Below are positions 23,372-34,180 of a stretch of DNA of 55,275 nucleotides, in pieces. Every line of letters starts with the position of its first letter. Position 1 is the stretch's first letter. The notes beneath the pieces are model-generated. The model did no database searches. It was not told the DNA's origin and worked only from the letters and a program-made list of their open reading frames with translations. Source of the DNA: Candolleomyces eurysporus (lineage: Eukaryota; Basidiomycota; Agaricomycetes; Agaricales; Psathyrellaceae); contig JANBPK010000723.1 of NCBI GenBank assembly GCA_027579435.1, positions 1 to 55,275 on the forward strand. Reading direction: 5' to 3'. The position numbers and the translations under genes are program-made.

Positions 23372-23422
23372 CAAGTCCAAGTGCGTAGTGCTGGTCATGC
23401 AAGCCTGCGCTCAGCTGACGCT

Positions 23423-26400
23423 CGAGCAGGAAGAAGGGCATATCTCATGAAGAACGTCTTATGAGAATCAATGTTCATAAGATACATGCAATCGTACTCC
23501 TGGCCAATGCCAAATATCGTAATACCTGGATCAACGACGAGCTATTGCAGGTGACTGGAGCTCTCATTGAATCTCCGTGACGAACTAACAGGGCAGCGTT
23601 GGTTAGGCTCGACTAATGTCGCTCACGCCCATAACTCTACAGAACGAATTCGCTCAGATTCATCCATCTCGTATCCCCGATCAAGGTCAGCGGGGCCGGA
23701 TGTTTGAACGGGCGATGCAGCACCTCGCTCTATGGTGGTCCGACACTTTCTTCGAGGTCCTACCTTCAGGACACATCCGCAACCAGACTTGGGATGAAGT
23801 GCAGCCCAAGCTTGAGAGCTTCGCTTCACTCTATGAGGAGGGTGAACCAGACGACGAAACACTAGAAAGCGTTCTAGGCACTGAAATCGAGCGCATTCGA
23901 GGACCCAAAAGCCTCATGAAGCACGCTCTCAACCGATATGGGTCGCGAGACGTCAGCGCTCAGCTATTCACCTCTCTCTGCAGAGCACTCGGAATTCCAG
24001 CACGCCTTGTAGTCAGCTTACAGGCTGTTCCCTGGCAGTCCAGTGTCGGGAAGCCGAAGCCTAAATACGTGCGCAAGGATCCGAAGGGGAAAGGAAAGGG
24101 AAAGGCGAAACAGGTTCACGACGACGACGAACAAGAAGCCGAAGACTCCACGAAGACCTCTTTCGCTGGCTCGGGACAAAGACTAGATGGCACACCAGTC
24201 CCAAAGAGCGAGAAGGCAAAGGGTAAGGAACGGGAGAACGCACCACCTGTCATCAAGTTACGCAAGCAGAAGGACAAGGGTCGCCGACTTGGGAGTTCTA
24301 CACCATCAACCAGCACAAATCCTAGCCGCCTTCGTAAGGTCGAACCCATTCATCGGTTTTTCTTTGCTGACTTGTTGTCAATAGCTTCACCTGATCCGAC
24401 CACTACGCCGCCCGTATTTTGGACGGAAGTGTTCTCGCGACCTGACTCTCGATGGATGCCCGTAGACCCAGTGCGCGCTATTGTGAACAAACGGAAAGCG
24501 TTCGACCCGACCCCACATCCCTCCAACGTCGGTACATCTGCGTCAGCAGCGAGCTCCTCTACCTCCTTGCTTCCCCCTCGTGCGCAACCACAAGTCAACG
24601 TCTACAGCTTACCCAAGAATGTGAAGCAGGAAAATCGTATGCTGTATGTTGTGGCATTCGAAGAAGATGGGTTTGGAAGGGACGTTACCAGGCGTTATGC
24701 AAGAGATTATAACGCCAAGGTTGCGAAGCACCAGGGAGGGAGTAGTGCCGGAAATGTTGGAGGCAAAGCACGGCAGGCGTGGTGGGAGAGCGTCTTGAAC
24801 CTTGTGAAGCGGCCTTACCAACTGGTATGTTCCATCAATTCTCTGTTGACATTCGTCCTGACCCGTTCATATAGCATCGCGATGACGTCGAGGACGCTGA
24901 ACTGGCAACCAACCAGATAATGGAGGGCATGCCGACAACTATGGCCGGTTTCAAGGACCATCCACTATACGTACTCGCACGACACCTCAAACAAGTCGAA
25001 ACCATTCATCCACCTCCTCCAGAAACACCCGAAGTCGGCAAATTTCGAGGAGAACCTGTTTACCCTCGTTCCTCTGTCGTCTCCCTCAAGTCCGCAGAAA
25101 CATGGATGCGCACTGAAGGACGCATCATCAAAGCCGGTTCTCAACCTCTCAAGACGATCAAAGCTCGTCCTAATACGGTCAACCGGGTGAGGGAACTGGA
25201 AGTCCTGAAAGACGAACTGCGCGACGCTGGGCATAGTGCAGAGAACATCGAGGTGACGCAGGGTTTGTATGCGAGATCGCAGACGGAACTCTATATACCG
25301 CCACCTATCGTTGATGTACGTCCTCCTTTTTTTNGCTTATGAAGTGTCCAGCAATGGCTGAGATCGTGAATCAGGGCAAGATACCAAAGAATAATTTCGG
25401 CAACCTTGATTTGTATGTCCCTACTATGCTGCCGAAGGGTGCAGCTCATGTTCCATGTGAGATTACTTGTCTTCACTTTCGAGATCTTTCCTGGTTATCT
25501 GACTGCTTCGATAGTCAAAGGAACAGCGAAAATCGCTAAGAAACTAGGATTTGACTTTGCCGAGGCAGTAGTACGTCATTCTCCAGAGCTACTCATTATT
25601 TGCAGAAATCTAACAGCACCATCAAGACTGGATTCGAATTCAGGAAACGCCGAGCGAACGCAGTTATCCAGGGCGTCGTAGTGGCTGCTGAGAATGAAGC
25701 AGCTCTGCTAGAGGTGCGTTCTCTCTTCCACTGCGGCAGACTCAATCATTCTAACGCATTGTAGGCTTACTGGGAAGCTCAAAGAGCCGAAGATGAGAAA
25801 GCTCGAGCGAAGAAGGAAGAAAAAGCTCTGCAACACTGGATCAAGCTCGTGCAAGGCTTACGCATACGGCAACGCCTGCAAGACGAATACGCTGATCGAG
25901 GAACCCCAAAGAGCAGTAAATCAGCAGGCAAACGACGACAGCGTTCTGTATCCAGCTTGAACGACGACGCCGACGGGAATGGCGGTGGGCCTGGATTCAT
26001 TGCAGACGATGACGATGCCGCCAGTCACCATGCTGAAGGAGGGGGTTTCCTCGTTGAGGCGGACGACGTTGTCCAAGCATTCAAATTGCCGAAATATAAC
26101 CCCCTCATCTTGGCTTCTTCTAACAATCTCTTCAAGCTGGGAGGCGGTGAACGCCACGGTCACGAAAAGCACCTTCACGAGAACGAGAACGAGAACATAG
26201 GCGATCCGACGGCGGCGAATGGACAATCCGGGATCGACTACGTCACATACGACCTTGACGAAGAGCCGCATCCTAATGACACTGCAATGGACGTCGATAT
26301 GGCTATTCCAGATGGTGGGATCCCTGCTTCTCAGGAGTCTAATGCACCGAAGACGATGCAAGAACTGTTGGATGCGGAAAAGAAGGCAAAGGAGACTGCA

Positions 26401-26883
26401 CCGGCCAGCGATGATGTTGAGGTCATCGATATGCACCCAGTATCAGCAGCTGGGACCAACACGTCCACGCCTACCACCAGGTTACGAGCACGACCACAAC
26501 CAAAACCGAGTGGCAGCGACAAACCCATCGCTGCCAGCAGACCCTCCCGAACTGTTTCGGCCAAGAAACGGAAGCGGGGACGGGGTGAGGACGACGACAG
26601 AGATGAGTCGGGAGAAGAGCAGGAAGGTGATGCTGATGAGGCCACTTATTCCGGTGAAGATGAACCTGGTGTTGACGACGAAGAAGACGAAGACGATGCT
26701 GCCTTTGGTACGAGGAAGTCGAAGAAGAAGAAGAGTCCTCGCAAGAAAGCGCGAGCTGCACCAAAAACACGTACGTCGACTCGCACACCTAGAGGTGGCG
26801 CCAAACCAAAGCCGCCACCTGTAGCAGCACCCCCGACTGATAGGGTGTTACGGTCGCGACGATCGAAGCTAGAACCGTCGTAG
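23423..26883 (+). CDS. RAD4: Rad4/XPC DNA-repair protein, remainder (exons 1b-7)
   Basis: Continuation of the gene starting at 85. Segments are 23423-23550, 23607-24824, 24875-25315, 25375-25456, 25515-25570, 25627-25713 and 25765-26883. With 85-277 they total 3324 nt (1107 aa), all phases agreeing. Rad4 with its Rad23 partner detects helix-distorting DNA damage and opens it for nucleotide-excision repair. The sequence shows the transglutaminase-like fold (KIHAIVLLANAKYRNTW; SLCRALGIPARLVVSLQ; FWTEVFSRPDSRWMPVDPV). Next come the beta-hairpin domains: HPLYVLARHLKQVETIHP, then GKIPKNNFGNLDLYVPTMLPKGA and TAKIAKKLGFDFAEAVTGFEF. The last roughly 300 residues are acidic and basic low-complexity with NLS-like KKKKSPRKKAR. 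An N in the intron near 25334 is harmless. The gene is interrupted by the Helitron at codon 65. Confidence 0.9.
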
Positions 26884-27170
26884 CTGGGATGCGGCGTTCA
26901 CCATATTCAACCAACTGAACACCTTCGTGTTTGGACATTGTCTTGATCTAGCTTCTCTGTGTGAACATTTATCTGACGGACTTCGTATACTGTATAGATC
27001 ATTTAATGTAGCTAGTTCAAATGTGTGTATGTGTGCGAATCATGTTCTAATCATGACTTTCTCCGCATACTCCATCTTCTATCACGCCCGAAATCGGTCC
27101 GAGAACACCGGCAGAAAGGAACCACAGCTGCCTCTCTCGTTTCTTCTTACGGCTCCCGACTTGCAGCAGG
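26884..27170. other. Short intergenic region RAD4-esterase
   Basis: 287 bp with no coding signal. It probably holds the RAD4 terminator and the promoter of the first esterase gene. Confidence 0.4.
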
Positions 27171-28456
27171 ATGGCGGAAACGAGTACGCTCCCTCGCACA
27201 ACCTTACGATACAAAACGACGGCGGATGGCTTGGACATTCATATCGAAGTATGGGCCCCCAAAGCCTTATCGAACGACCCTGGAAATCCCATTGAGAAAC
27301 GCCCAGCCTTTATCTACTTCCATGGAGGTGGGCTGAGTGTAGGAGCTAGGGAGGTTTGGATCCCCCCCATGGGCCTTCAGTGCGTATCTTCGTTCACTTT
27401 CCCGGCAGCTTGCTCCCTGTGAGGTGGAGTGACTTACCAATCCCTCCTCTAGATCGTATCACAGAGCGAGGATACATCTTCATATCCGCGGATTACCGGT
27501 TACTCCCTCCCGCCACTGGACACGATATCATTGAAGACATAAAAGACCTGTGGGCGTTCCTCACCTCGCCGGATTTGTCTATCACTTTCCCGGTTTCGGA
27601 AGCGCCCAGAACGCTGAAGATTGATAGTGATGCTATAGCCGTCGGAGGGTCAAGTGCCGGTGGATTCTGTGCTTATATGGCTGCGATGCACTGCAAGAAT
27701 CCTAAACCCAAAGCCATTTTATCGATTTATGCATTGGGAGGACACATTTTCGTATGTCGTCTCGATTCGAGGTCGGATCGATCTGAGCTGAACCCATTCT
27801 GAACGTGACAGACTTCCTACTATCTCAGTCCGAAGAAAGACCATTTCGTCCATTCTTTCGAGTGGCTAGACAAGAAAGACTACGAAGAGTTTGTGTATCC
27901 TTACACGAAAGGCCTTCCAGCAACTGTTGCCAGGTCGCTCCCCGCCTACGCTGAGAACCACCCACTTGGACCATCTTACCCGGCCAACCCCCGCATGCAG
28001 CTCGTCTGGCTCAACCTCCAGTATGGAGAATTGTTAGATTATATGACAGGACAACACGACCCAAGTTTCAGCGCCATCCTCCGCGATGCATGCCAGCTCG
28101 GAGAGCCTAGCAGCACCTCGCACACTGCCATCACCGAGGCTGCCAAAGAGCTTCAGGAAGTGGCGAGGGAGAAGATAGACGAGAGGCATAAGCGCAACCT
28201 GTTCGCCCAATTCAACGTCTCATCCGACTGGCCAAGTGTCGTGTTTGTTCACGGTGTCTGCGACACGGGTTTACCACTCATCGACTCGGAGCACATCTAT
28301 GGTCTTCTGAAAGATGCGGGGGTGCCAACAGAGATTTATCGCATGGATGGTGAAGAGCACGCCTTTGACTATCTGGAAGGGGCGGAAAAGAAGTGGGGCC
28401 GTGAATTTGACCAGGCTATCGCGTTTGTGCATCAGGCAACTGTGAAGAATAACTAA
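27171..28456 (+). CDS. Alpha/beta-hydrolase esterase of the HSL type (copy 1)
   Basis: Three exons: 27171-27379, 27430-27751 and 27812-28456, giving 391 aa. It starts MAETSTLPRTTLRYKTT. Motifs of the hormone-sensitive-lipase-like serine esterases are present: the oxyanion-hole FHGGGLS, the nucleophile elbow GGSSAGG (GxSxG), an acid-bearing HGVCDTGLPLID, and the catalytic His in GEEHAFDY. SADYRLLPPATGHDIIEDIKDL is typical of fungal members. No signal peptide is seen, so it is probably cytosolic; the substrate is unknown. A closely related copy follows about 2.6 kb downstream, giving a tandem duplication that extends a little into the 3' flank. The first intron's acceptor (GAG at 27427-27429) was chosen on phase alone and is the least certain. 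Confidence 0.8.
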
Positions 28457-29758
28457 GGATGATATAAATACTTCTGGTTTGAATCTGTAGGGGTAGAACG
28501 TACCACCTATAATCTTGACCTCCTTGATCTTCGGTTCACAGAGATCGACAATACTGGTAGTCGTCGAAAATAACGGTCCAGGCTCTAGCCAAATCACCTT
28601 GTCAACGCCGTGTTGCTGTACTAAACTCAATCATCACGTTTTCTGTGAGATGGAGACAACGGTTCGTGCCATGACTGCCAACACTCAGAATGCCCATACT
28701 TTCAACAATGATACGTCGGTGACGAGGCCGAGCGGCCAAGTAAGAGCATTTTCAAGCACTAATATCTTTACACCCTTAACCTGGTAGCAAAGAGCTGAAA
28801 TATGGAGAACCCGTGGCCATGGCTAGCACCTGATATACATGATATGAGTTGAATGCATTCCCTAAAACTATGTATCGGGGAAATCCATGCACGGACTTAA
28901 ATGGAGACGATGGCCACTCGTCCACCATAATTGCGAGCCATGGTTGGGCGGACACCGATTAGTAGGTCAGGGAAGGTATTCAAGAGGATGGTAGCCATAA
29001 TGCCAAAAAGGGAGGCTGATAGTGTTCTGATGTCAAAAAGGTGGGCCAGTGGTAACACAGAGGAAGATACGCCAGCCCGTGATAAGCCTCTGAATCCTGC
29101 CAGAATGGGGCCAAGATGGATGCTCGTTGGTCGATCGAACCTCGGCTTTGTCCCCCATAGTGAATGCTGAATCTACTACCTGTCTTCACCGGCCTAGGCC
29201 CCTCCTGCCAGCCTCCAGATCCAAAATTCTACGCTCGGTTGCTCGCAATGCTCAGCCTCTTGCCCTAGTCGTGGCTGAATGAGGTGAACCTACTCTATCT
29301 CGATCTCCTAGTCAACTTTGGAAGGTGATGATCTTCGGCGCATTGTTTGATATGTATTTACCCCTGTATGTCAATTATTAATTACACTGCAAACGCGGAA
29401 TGCCACCGAGCGTTCCGGAAACCCGACATTTCTATTGGAGGGACTTCGAACCCTTCTATGCTGGGCCAGGCTGGGCTTTTCGGTCGCCACATACACACAC
29501 GCACATTGGCACNATCCCCATTTCGAATTCGAAGTCCGAAGGGAATGCCCTTAAAATGCCCTAGTACCGTCCGCTGCCTTCTCCCATCCCTCAGTTATCG
29601 GTTTCAACCATCTCGTCCATGGAAATCCTTACCATCTTGGCGGCAATGGCCGTGTATTGTGGGGTATGCCTCGCAAGGTAGGGGTTAACCATGTACACCG
29701 GGGTTTTTTGCTGATAGGCGTCAATCCTTGGCCAATCCCTTCTTTCATTTACAGCACA
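28457..29758. other. Gene-free spacer between the two esterase copies
   Basis: 1.3 kb. Only short unconvincing frames on either strand, with an N at about 29513. No repeat or RNA gene recognised, and no esterase-like sequence apart from the duplicated 3' flank of copy 1. Confidence 0.4.
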
Positions 29759-31040
29759 TTGGCAGAAACGAATCCGCTCCTTCAGACAACCTTACGATAC
29801 AAAACGACAACGGAAGGCTTGGACATACATATCGAAGTATGGGCCTCGAAAGCCCTATCATACAACCATGGAAACTCCATTAAGCGCCCAGCCTTTATCT
29901 ACTTCCATGGAGGTGGACTGAGTGCAGGAGCTAGGGAATATGCAATCCCCCCNATGGTTGTTCAGTGCGTATCTATTTTCACTTTCTCAGGGGTTCACTC
30001 CCGATGAGGTAGATTGAAGTCCCAATCCCTCCAGATCGCCTCACAGAGCAAGGATACATCTTCATATCCGCGGATTACCGATTACTCCCTCCAGTCACTG
30101 GACACGATATCATTGAAGATATCAAGGACTTGTGGGCGTTCGTTACTTCGCCGAATTTGTCTATCACTTTCCCGGATTCGAAAAGGAGCACTGGCAGGAC
30201 ACTCAAGATTGATAGCAATGCTATAGCAGTCGGAGGATCGAGCGCTGGTGGATGGTGCGCTTATATGACTGCGATCCACTGCAAGAAACCTGCACCCAAA
30301 GCGCTCATATCGATGTATGGATTGGGAGGACACATTTTCGTACGTCGTCTTATTGGGAAGTAGTATCTGAGCTGAACTCATTCTGAATTTAACAGACTTC
30401 CTATTATCTCAGTCTAAAGAAAGAGCCTTTCGTATATTCTTTCGGGTGGCTAGACAAGAAAGACTACGAAGAGTTTGTGTATCCTTACACGAAAGGCCTT
30501 CCAGCAACCATTGCCCGGTCGCCCCCTGCTTACGCTGAGAACCACCCACTCGGACCATTTTACCCAGCCAACCCTCGCATGCAACTCGTCTGGCTCCACC
30601 TCCAGTACGCGGATTGGATAGACTATCTCACAGGACAGCACGACCCGAGTCTCAGTGCAACCCTCCGCGATACATGCCAGCTCGCAGACCCTGCCGGTAC
30701 CTTGTACAACGACACTATCGTGGCTGCCAAAGAGCTCCAGGAAGTAGCAAAGATGAAGATAGACGAGAAGGATAGGCACAATCTGTTCCCCCAATTCAAC
30801 GTCTCATCCGACTGGCCAAGTGTCGTGCTTGTCCATGGTGTGTTAGACCCCGGTTTACCGATCATCGACTCAGACAACATGTACGGTCTTCTAAAAGATG
30901 CAGGAGTACCAGCAAAGATTTATCGCATGGAAGGTGAAGAGCACGCGTTTGACTATTCGCCGGACGCGGAAGAGAAGTGGGGCCGTGAATTTGACGAGGC
31001 TATCGCGTTTATACATCGAGCAACTGTGAAGAATCATTGA
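29759..31040 (+). pseudogene. Esterase copy 2, probably damaged tandem duplicate
   Basis: It aligns to copy 1 over its whole length and keeps FHGGGLS, GGSSAGG, HGVLDPGLPIID and EEHAFDY, so the catalytic residues are all present. Two defects are visible. The codon matching the copy 1 start ATG is TTG (29759-29761), with no in-frame ATG close upstream, although TTTACAG just before it could be a splice acceptor of a further 5' exon. The first intron also has no acceptor that restores the frame with the same donor, since the bases before CCAATCCCTCC differ from copy 1. An N lies in a C-run at about 29953. The last exon (about 30396-31040) is fully open. It could still be expressed from an alternative start; the pseudogene label is an inference. 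Confidence 0.6.
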
Positions 31041-31992
31041 GAACGGTATATATGCTTCTAGTTTGAATCCCATAGTCCTAGCGTGGGGAGAGAAAGGGCT
31101 GAGTTAGGTCCTGCGGACTGGTCTTCCTGCCAGGCTTTCCACGAGACTTGCTCCGCTTATGATACCAGTTGTAGCAATTAAAAACCTTCGGCCTATCCAA
31201 GAATTCGTGTTAGTACATCATGAGCCATCGAGAACATGGTCTACATTCTCTTGCCTTTATTTTGCCGAGAAACCCACATTGGGAAGTGGGCCGTTGCTGC
31301 GCGCGGCAGGGTTTCCGAGGCATTTTGACGCATCCACTTTAGGATGTCCTCTGCTAAATGTCATGTGATGAAACCTTAAGCAGGGATGGAACGCACGATG
31401 TGGAGCGGTTTGCCCCTCTCAGTACCACAAGACGATTGACGACAAGGGAGTTGCATCTTTCCAGTGGAATACAGCAGTCACCATACCTGTTTCCTCCCAC
31501 TTGAGGATGGAATATCTGCTCGCCAAGAGAGTTTGCAAGTGGCGATTCTCTAAATTTTGCCAAAATTGCAAATGTCCAAATTACTCACCGGATCTGCGTA
31601 GAAGGCGTATGTTGTAGTTTATAAACGTCACAAATAAAAACAAAGACTATGATAGAGATTGAGAGAAAGCAGACCTTGGGTTGTTTACGGGCACAGCAAA
31701 GATGAGACAAACCACGGTAGGAGCTGGGCTACTGGCAGGTAAGATAGAACAATTGCGTCGATTTCCAACGATGGTAAAGCAGTTGACACAGACATACGAT
31801 GGGGCGCAGATGATGGTTTCAGTGGATCATAGATCCAATGCTAAGAAGGAGCTTGGCCTAAGGGTCCTGTGGGAAAAGAGCACTGGGCAACTGATAGCTA
31901 GGCGCACGTTGCCAGAGCAGGGGCAGACAAACATAGGCATGAGAAGGAAACATGGGAAAAACCGGCCACAGGTGATGTGACCAGCACATCTC

Positions 31993-32785
31993 AGGAATGG
32001 TGCACATTGATCCAGGGGATAAAGTACCCAAGTCAAAATGCCTCAGAATCTTATAGCTGTGATATCTGTGTAGGTGCCAAACCCATGAAGAACACGTCTG
32101 TTGTTGTCATGTGTTCCTTTGACACAGGCACTGCGTTTAGATTCAAGTTAGAGGGAGTTGGGAAGCATTATCGACAAGGGCAAAGAACATACTGCTAGCA
32201 GACATAGGAAGAGCTTGTTGGAGGATGGTTTCAATGGTTTCTCCTGGAATGGCTGAAGCAACATCTTCAAAGCCTTTCCAGCCAACAATGGAACGTGCTT
32301 GATCCTTGACGCCGGATTGGTCATTTGTCAATCATTCCTTCTCCACAGGATTACTCAGAACACCGCCCTTCTGAGCGGTGCATTGTACTAGGCAAACACT
32401 TATCAGAGCCCATCCAGAATAGATGTAGCCTATATTGTTCTCTACCTCTTCTAATGCTTCTGGATTGTTGTTGAGAGGCAACCTCAGCGATTTGCATAGC
32501 AAAGAGAATGGGTACTTTGCTGGCACCTGGGCAGATGGTGGAAGTGGGTTGGGAAGGAGCATGGACAGGGAATGCTGCGCAATGGCAAGTAGCAATGGTA
32601 GATATTCATATCCATATGCCTTGAGAATTGTCATGAGTGCAACACAAAGAAATCTCACTCATGGGACAAACAAACCTGGAGTACTTCTTGTTGGATATTC
32701 TCAAGTGTCTTTGCCTTGATCCCACCAGCTGTTCCAGGCCATGTTGACTTGGGTACATTATCCCCTGGGTCGATGTGCTCCATTC
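31993..32785. repeat. Inverted pair of transposon-like remnants
   Basis: About 43 nt at 31993-32035 (GGAATGGTGCACATTGATCC and onward) recurs in reverse complement at about 32742-32785 with few mismatches. In the minus-strand copy a frame reads HIDPGDNVPKSTWPGTAGG and then TLENIQQEVLQ, which I recall as a widespread basidiomycete repeat-encoded peptide. The plus-strand copy decays after HIDPGDKVPKS. The class of the parent element is not known to me. Confidence 0.5.
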
Positions 32786-33279
32786 CTGAAACGTGCCAGT
32801 TGCATCACTATCGGCCAGAAATTTCCAGTTAGTGCTTCTCACAATTTCCATTGGTCACATCGTTTTGTTCACACTGCAGTTTTTTTATGTGTTTCTTCAA
32901 TGAGTACATCTTAAGCAAATCAGGTGCAAGGAATACATTTGTTTACAGTTTGTGTTTAATGTGCTGACATTGGACACATATTGAGCAAAGTTTTAGTGGT
33001 GGCAGAAGGAGGCCAGACATATGTAATGCAAATTTGAATTTGCCTAGCGGGGCAATGATGTGATGAGGGCTTGGGAGTGGTGCCCAGCGAACCGGATAGA
33101 CAGAAGTAGGGACGGGAGCAAAGGTACTCACCTCCGAACCTATTCCGAACTATCGAAGCATGTGGAAATAGTGGAGTGCCTCTTCAGCAGTGGTTCCAAA
33201 CACATCTCAATGCAAGTCTAGAAGGTTGAGACCTAGTTCTGGAGCCTGGATACCCTCATACGATTATTTCTGTTTGGAC

Positions 33280-34180
33280 TGGTCAATTTCATGTGCTTAT
33301 ATCTCTGTTTGTCTTGGATGTGTTTGTCAAACTTATTTACAGTATTTAATCTTGGATCCTAAGTAACTAAATCTACATAGCGGGTAGCTAGTGTTGTATT
33401 TTGCGTCCGGGTCCATGTTACCCACCGAATCTACAAGAGCCTTTCTGTTATCTTTTGTGTGTTTAAGTTCAGAAGTTGTTTGGAGGCTGTGTCCTCATCA
33501 CGTTGTTAAAGTTATATTGTGTCGAGACCGTGTTCTCACTTCTGAAGTNNAANCNGTTTATCGTTGAGTTAGTTGTCTGTGAAGTTTAGCTTCCAAAGCA
33601 ATAACATCAAACCTGGTTGAGCCTTATCTCCCCCCTCAAACTTGTGATTGCAAAGTTTACGTTCCAAAGCCTTAGTCCAACTAGACTTAGCGCTTTTCAC
33701 TATACCCTTGCCTGCCTCTTATCTTCTGAAGATACTTGGTATGTTTGTTTTGTGTGTGTTGGTGTTAGAGTTAGATTCTTTGTCTTGTTGTGTCTTGGTG
33801 TTAGAGTTAGGTTCTTTGTCTTGTTGTGTTTTGAGCCTTAAAACGTGACCTGTGCATCAATGGTAGGGTTCGAGATACAACGGATAACTTTGCAAACAGA
33901 GGAACACAGCCTCAAGCAACTTTAATGCAAGAACAGTTTGATAAAACACAAGCGACATGACTCTGATTAACTTCATGAACTTAAACACTTTTTTATTGAT
34001 AACAGACGGCTCTCATAGATTCCTGAGAACGCGGTCCTGATGCAAAATACAAACGCTAGCTACCCACTTATGCTATAATAGATAAAACAGAGACGTATAT
34101 ATAGGTAATTATTGTTTGGCAAACAGACAAAGAAACAAACGGATGACAGAGACAGAGAGACATAAGAAACACAATCACAT
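33280..34180. repeat. Inverted pair of LTR-like degenerate stretches
   Basis: The segment 33280-33480 (+) resembles the reverse complement of about 33980-34180. Shared landmarks, in order, are CTCTGTTTGTC, a GGGTAGCTAG...TTGTATTTTGC block (33380-33410; reverse complement 34040-34075), GAATCTA...AGAGCC, TTCTGTTATC and GTGTTTAAGTTCA. This spacing would fit two diverged solo LTRs or one LTR pair after rearrangement. Ends were not resolved. Confidence 0.4.
33759..33830. repeat. Two 36-bp tandem units
   Basis: TTGGTGTTAGAGTTAG followed by TTCTTTGTCTTGTTGTGT occurs at 33759-33794 and again at 33795-33830, with only about two differences. Confidence 0.8.

Larger units (their letters stand above)
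278..23422 (+). mobile_element. Giant Helitron2-like element (left copy) inserted in RAD4
   Basis: A 23,145-bp insertion with cargo genes on its 5' side and a Rep-helicase gene on its 3' side. The 5' end is TACGAGTCTTTAC at 278-290. Its exact reverse complement lies at 23330-23342, about 80 bp inside the 3' end, followed by a GCCG...CGGC hairpin (about 23345-23363) and a terminal GCTGAC-CGCT tail. Asymmetric terminal inverted repeats with a subterminal hairpin are the known hallmark of Helitron2/Helentron elements, which leave no target duplication. The borders are fixed independently by the Rad4 frame: an in-frame TGA at 23416-23418 lies just before the restored frame. The element holds six gene models, D, an F-box/NTase-like gene, B, C, A and Rep-helicase. 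A second 5'-terminus-like copy at 5781 suggests the first 5.5 kb is a later extension. The ends could shift by one base because of the shared T. Confidence 0.85.

Noticed and set aside
278..23422. A Starship, KDZ transposon or integrated large DNA virus as the source of the cargo
   Set aside because: No tyrosine recombinase of the Starship type, no KDZ transposase with its cysteine clusters, and no capsid or polymerase-B frame is seen. Rep HUH/Y2 plus Pif1 and the ATIR structure identify a Helitron.
22962..23441. Minus-strand frame across the Helitron 3' end as a gene
   Set aside because: It is the antisense of the A-rich tract and of the RAD4 junction, with a run of Phe from the poly-A.
33617..33848. 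Small V/L/F-rich plus-strand frames as a membrane peptide gene
   Set aside because: They are produced by the 36-bp tandem repeat in T/G-rich DNA; no homology or splice context.
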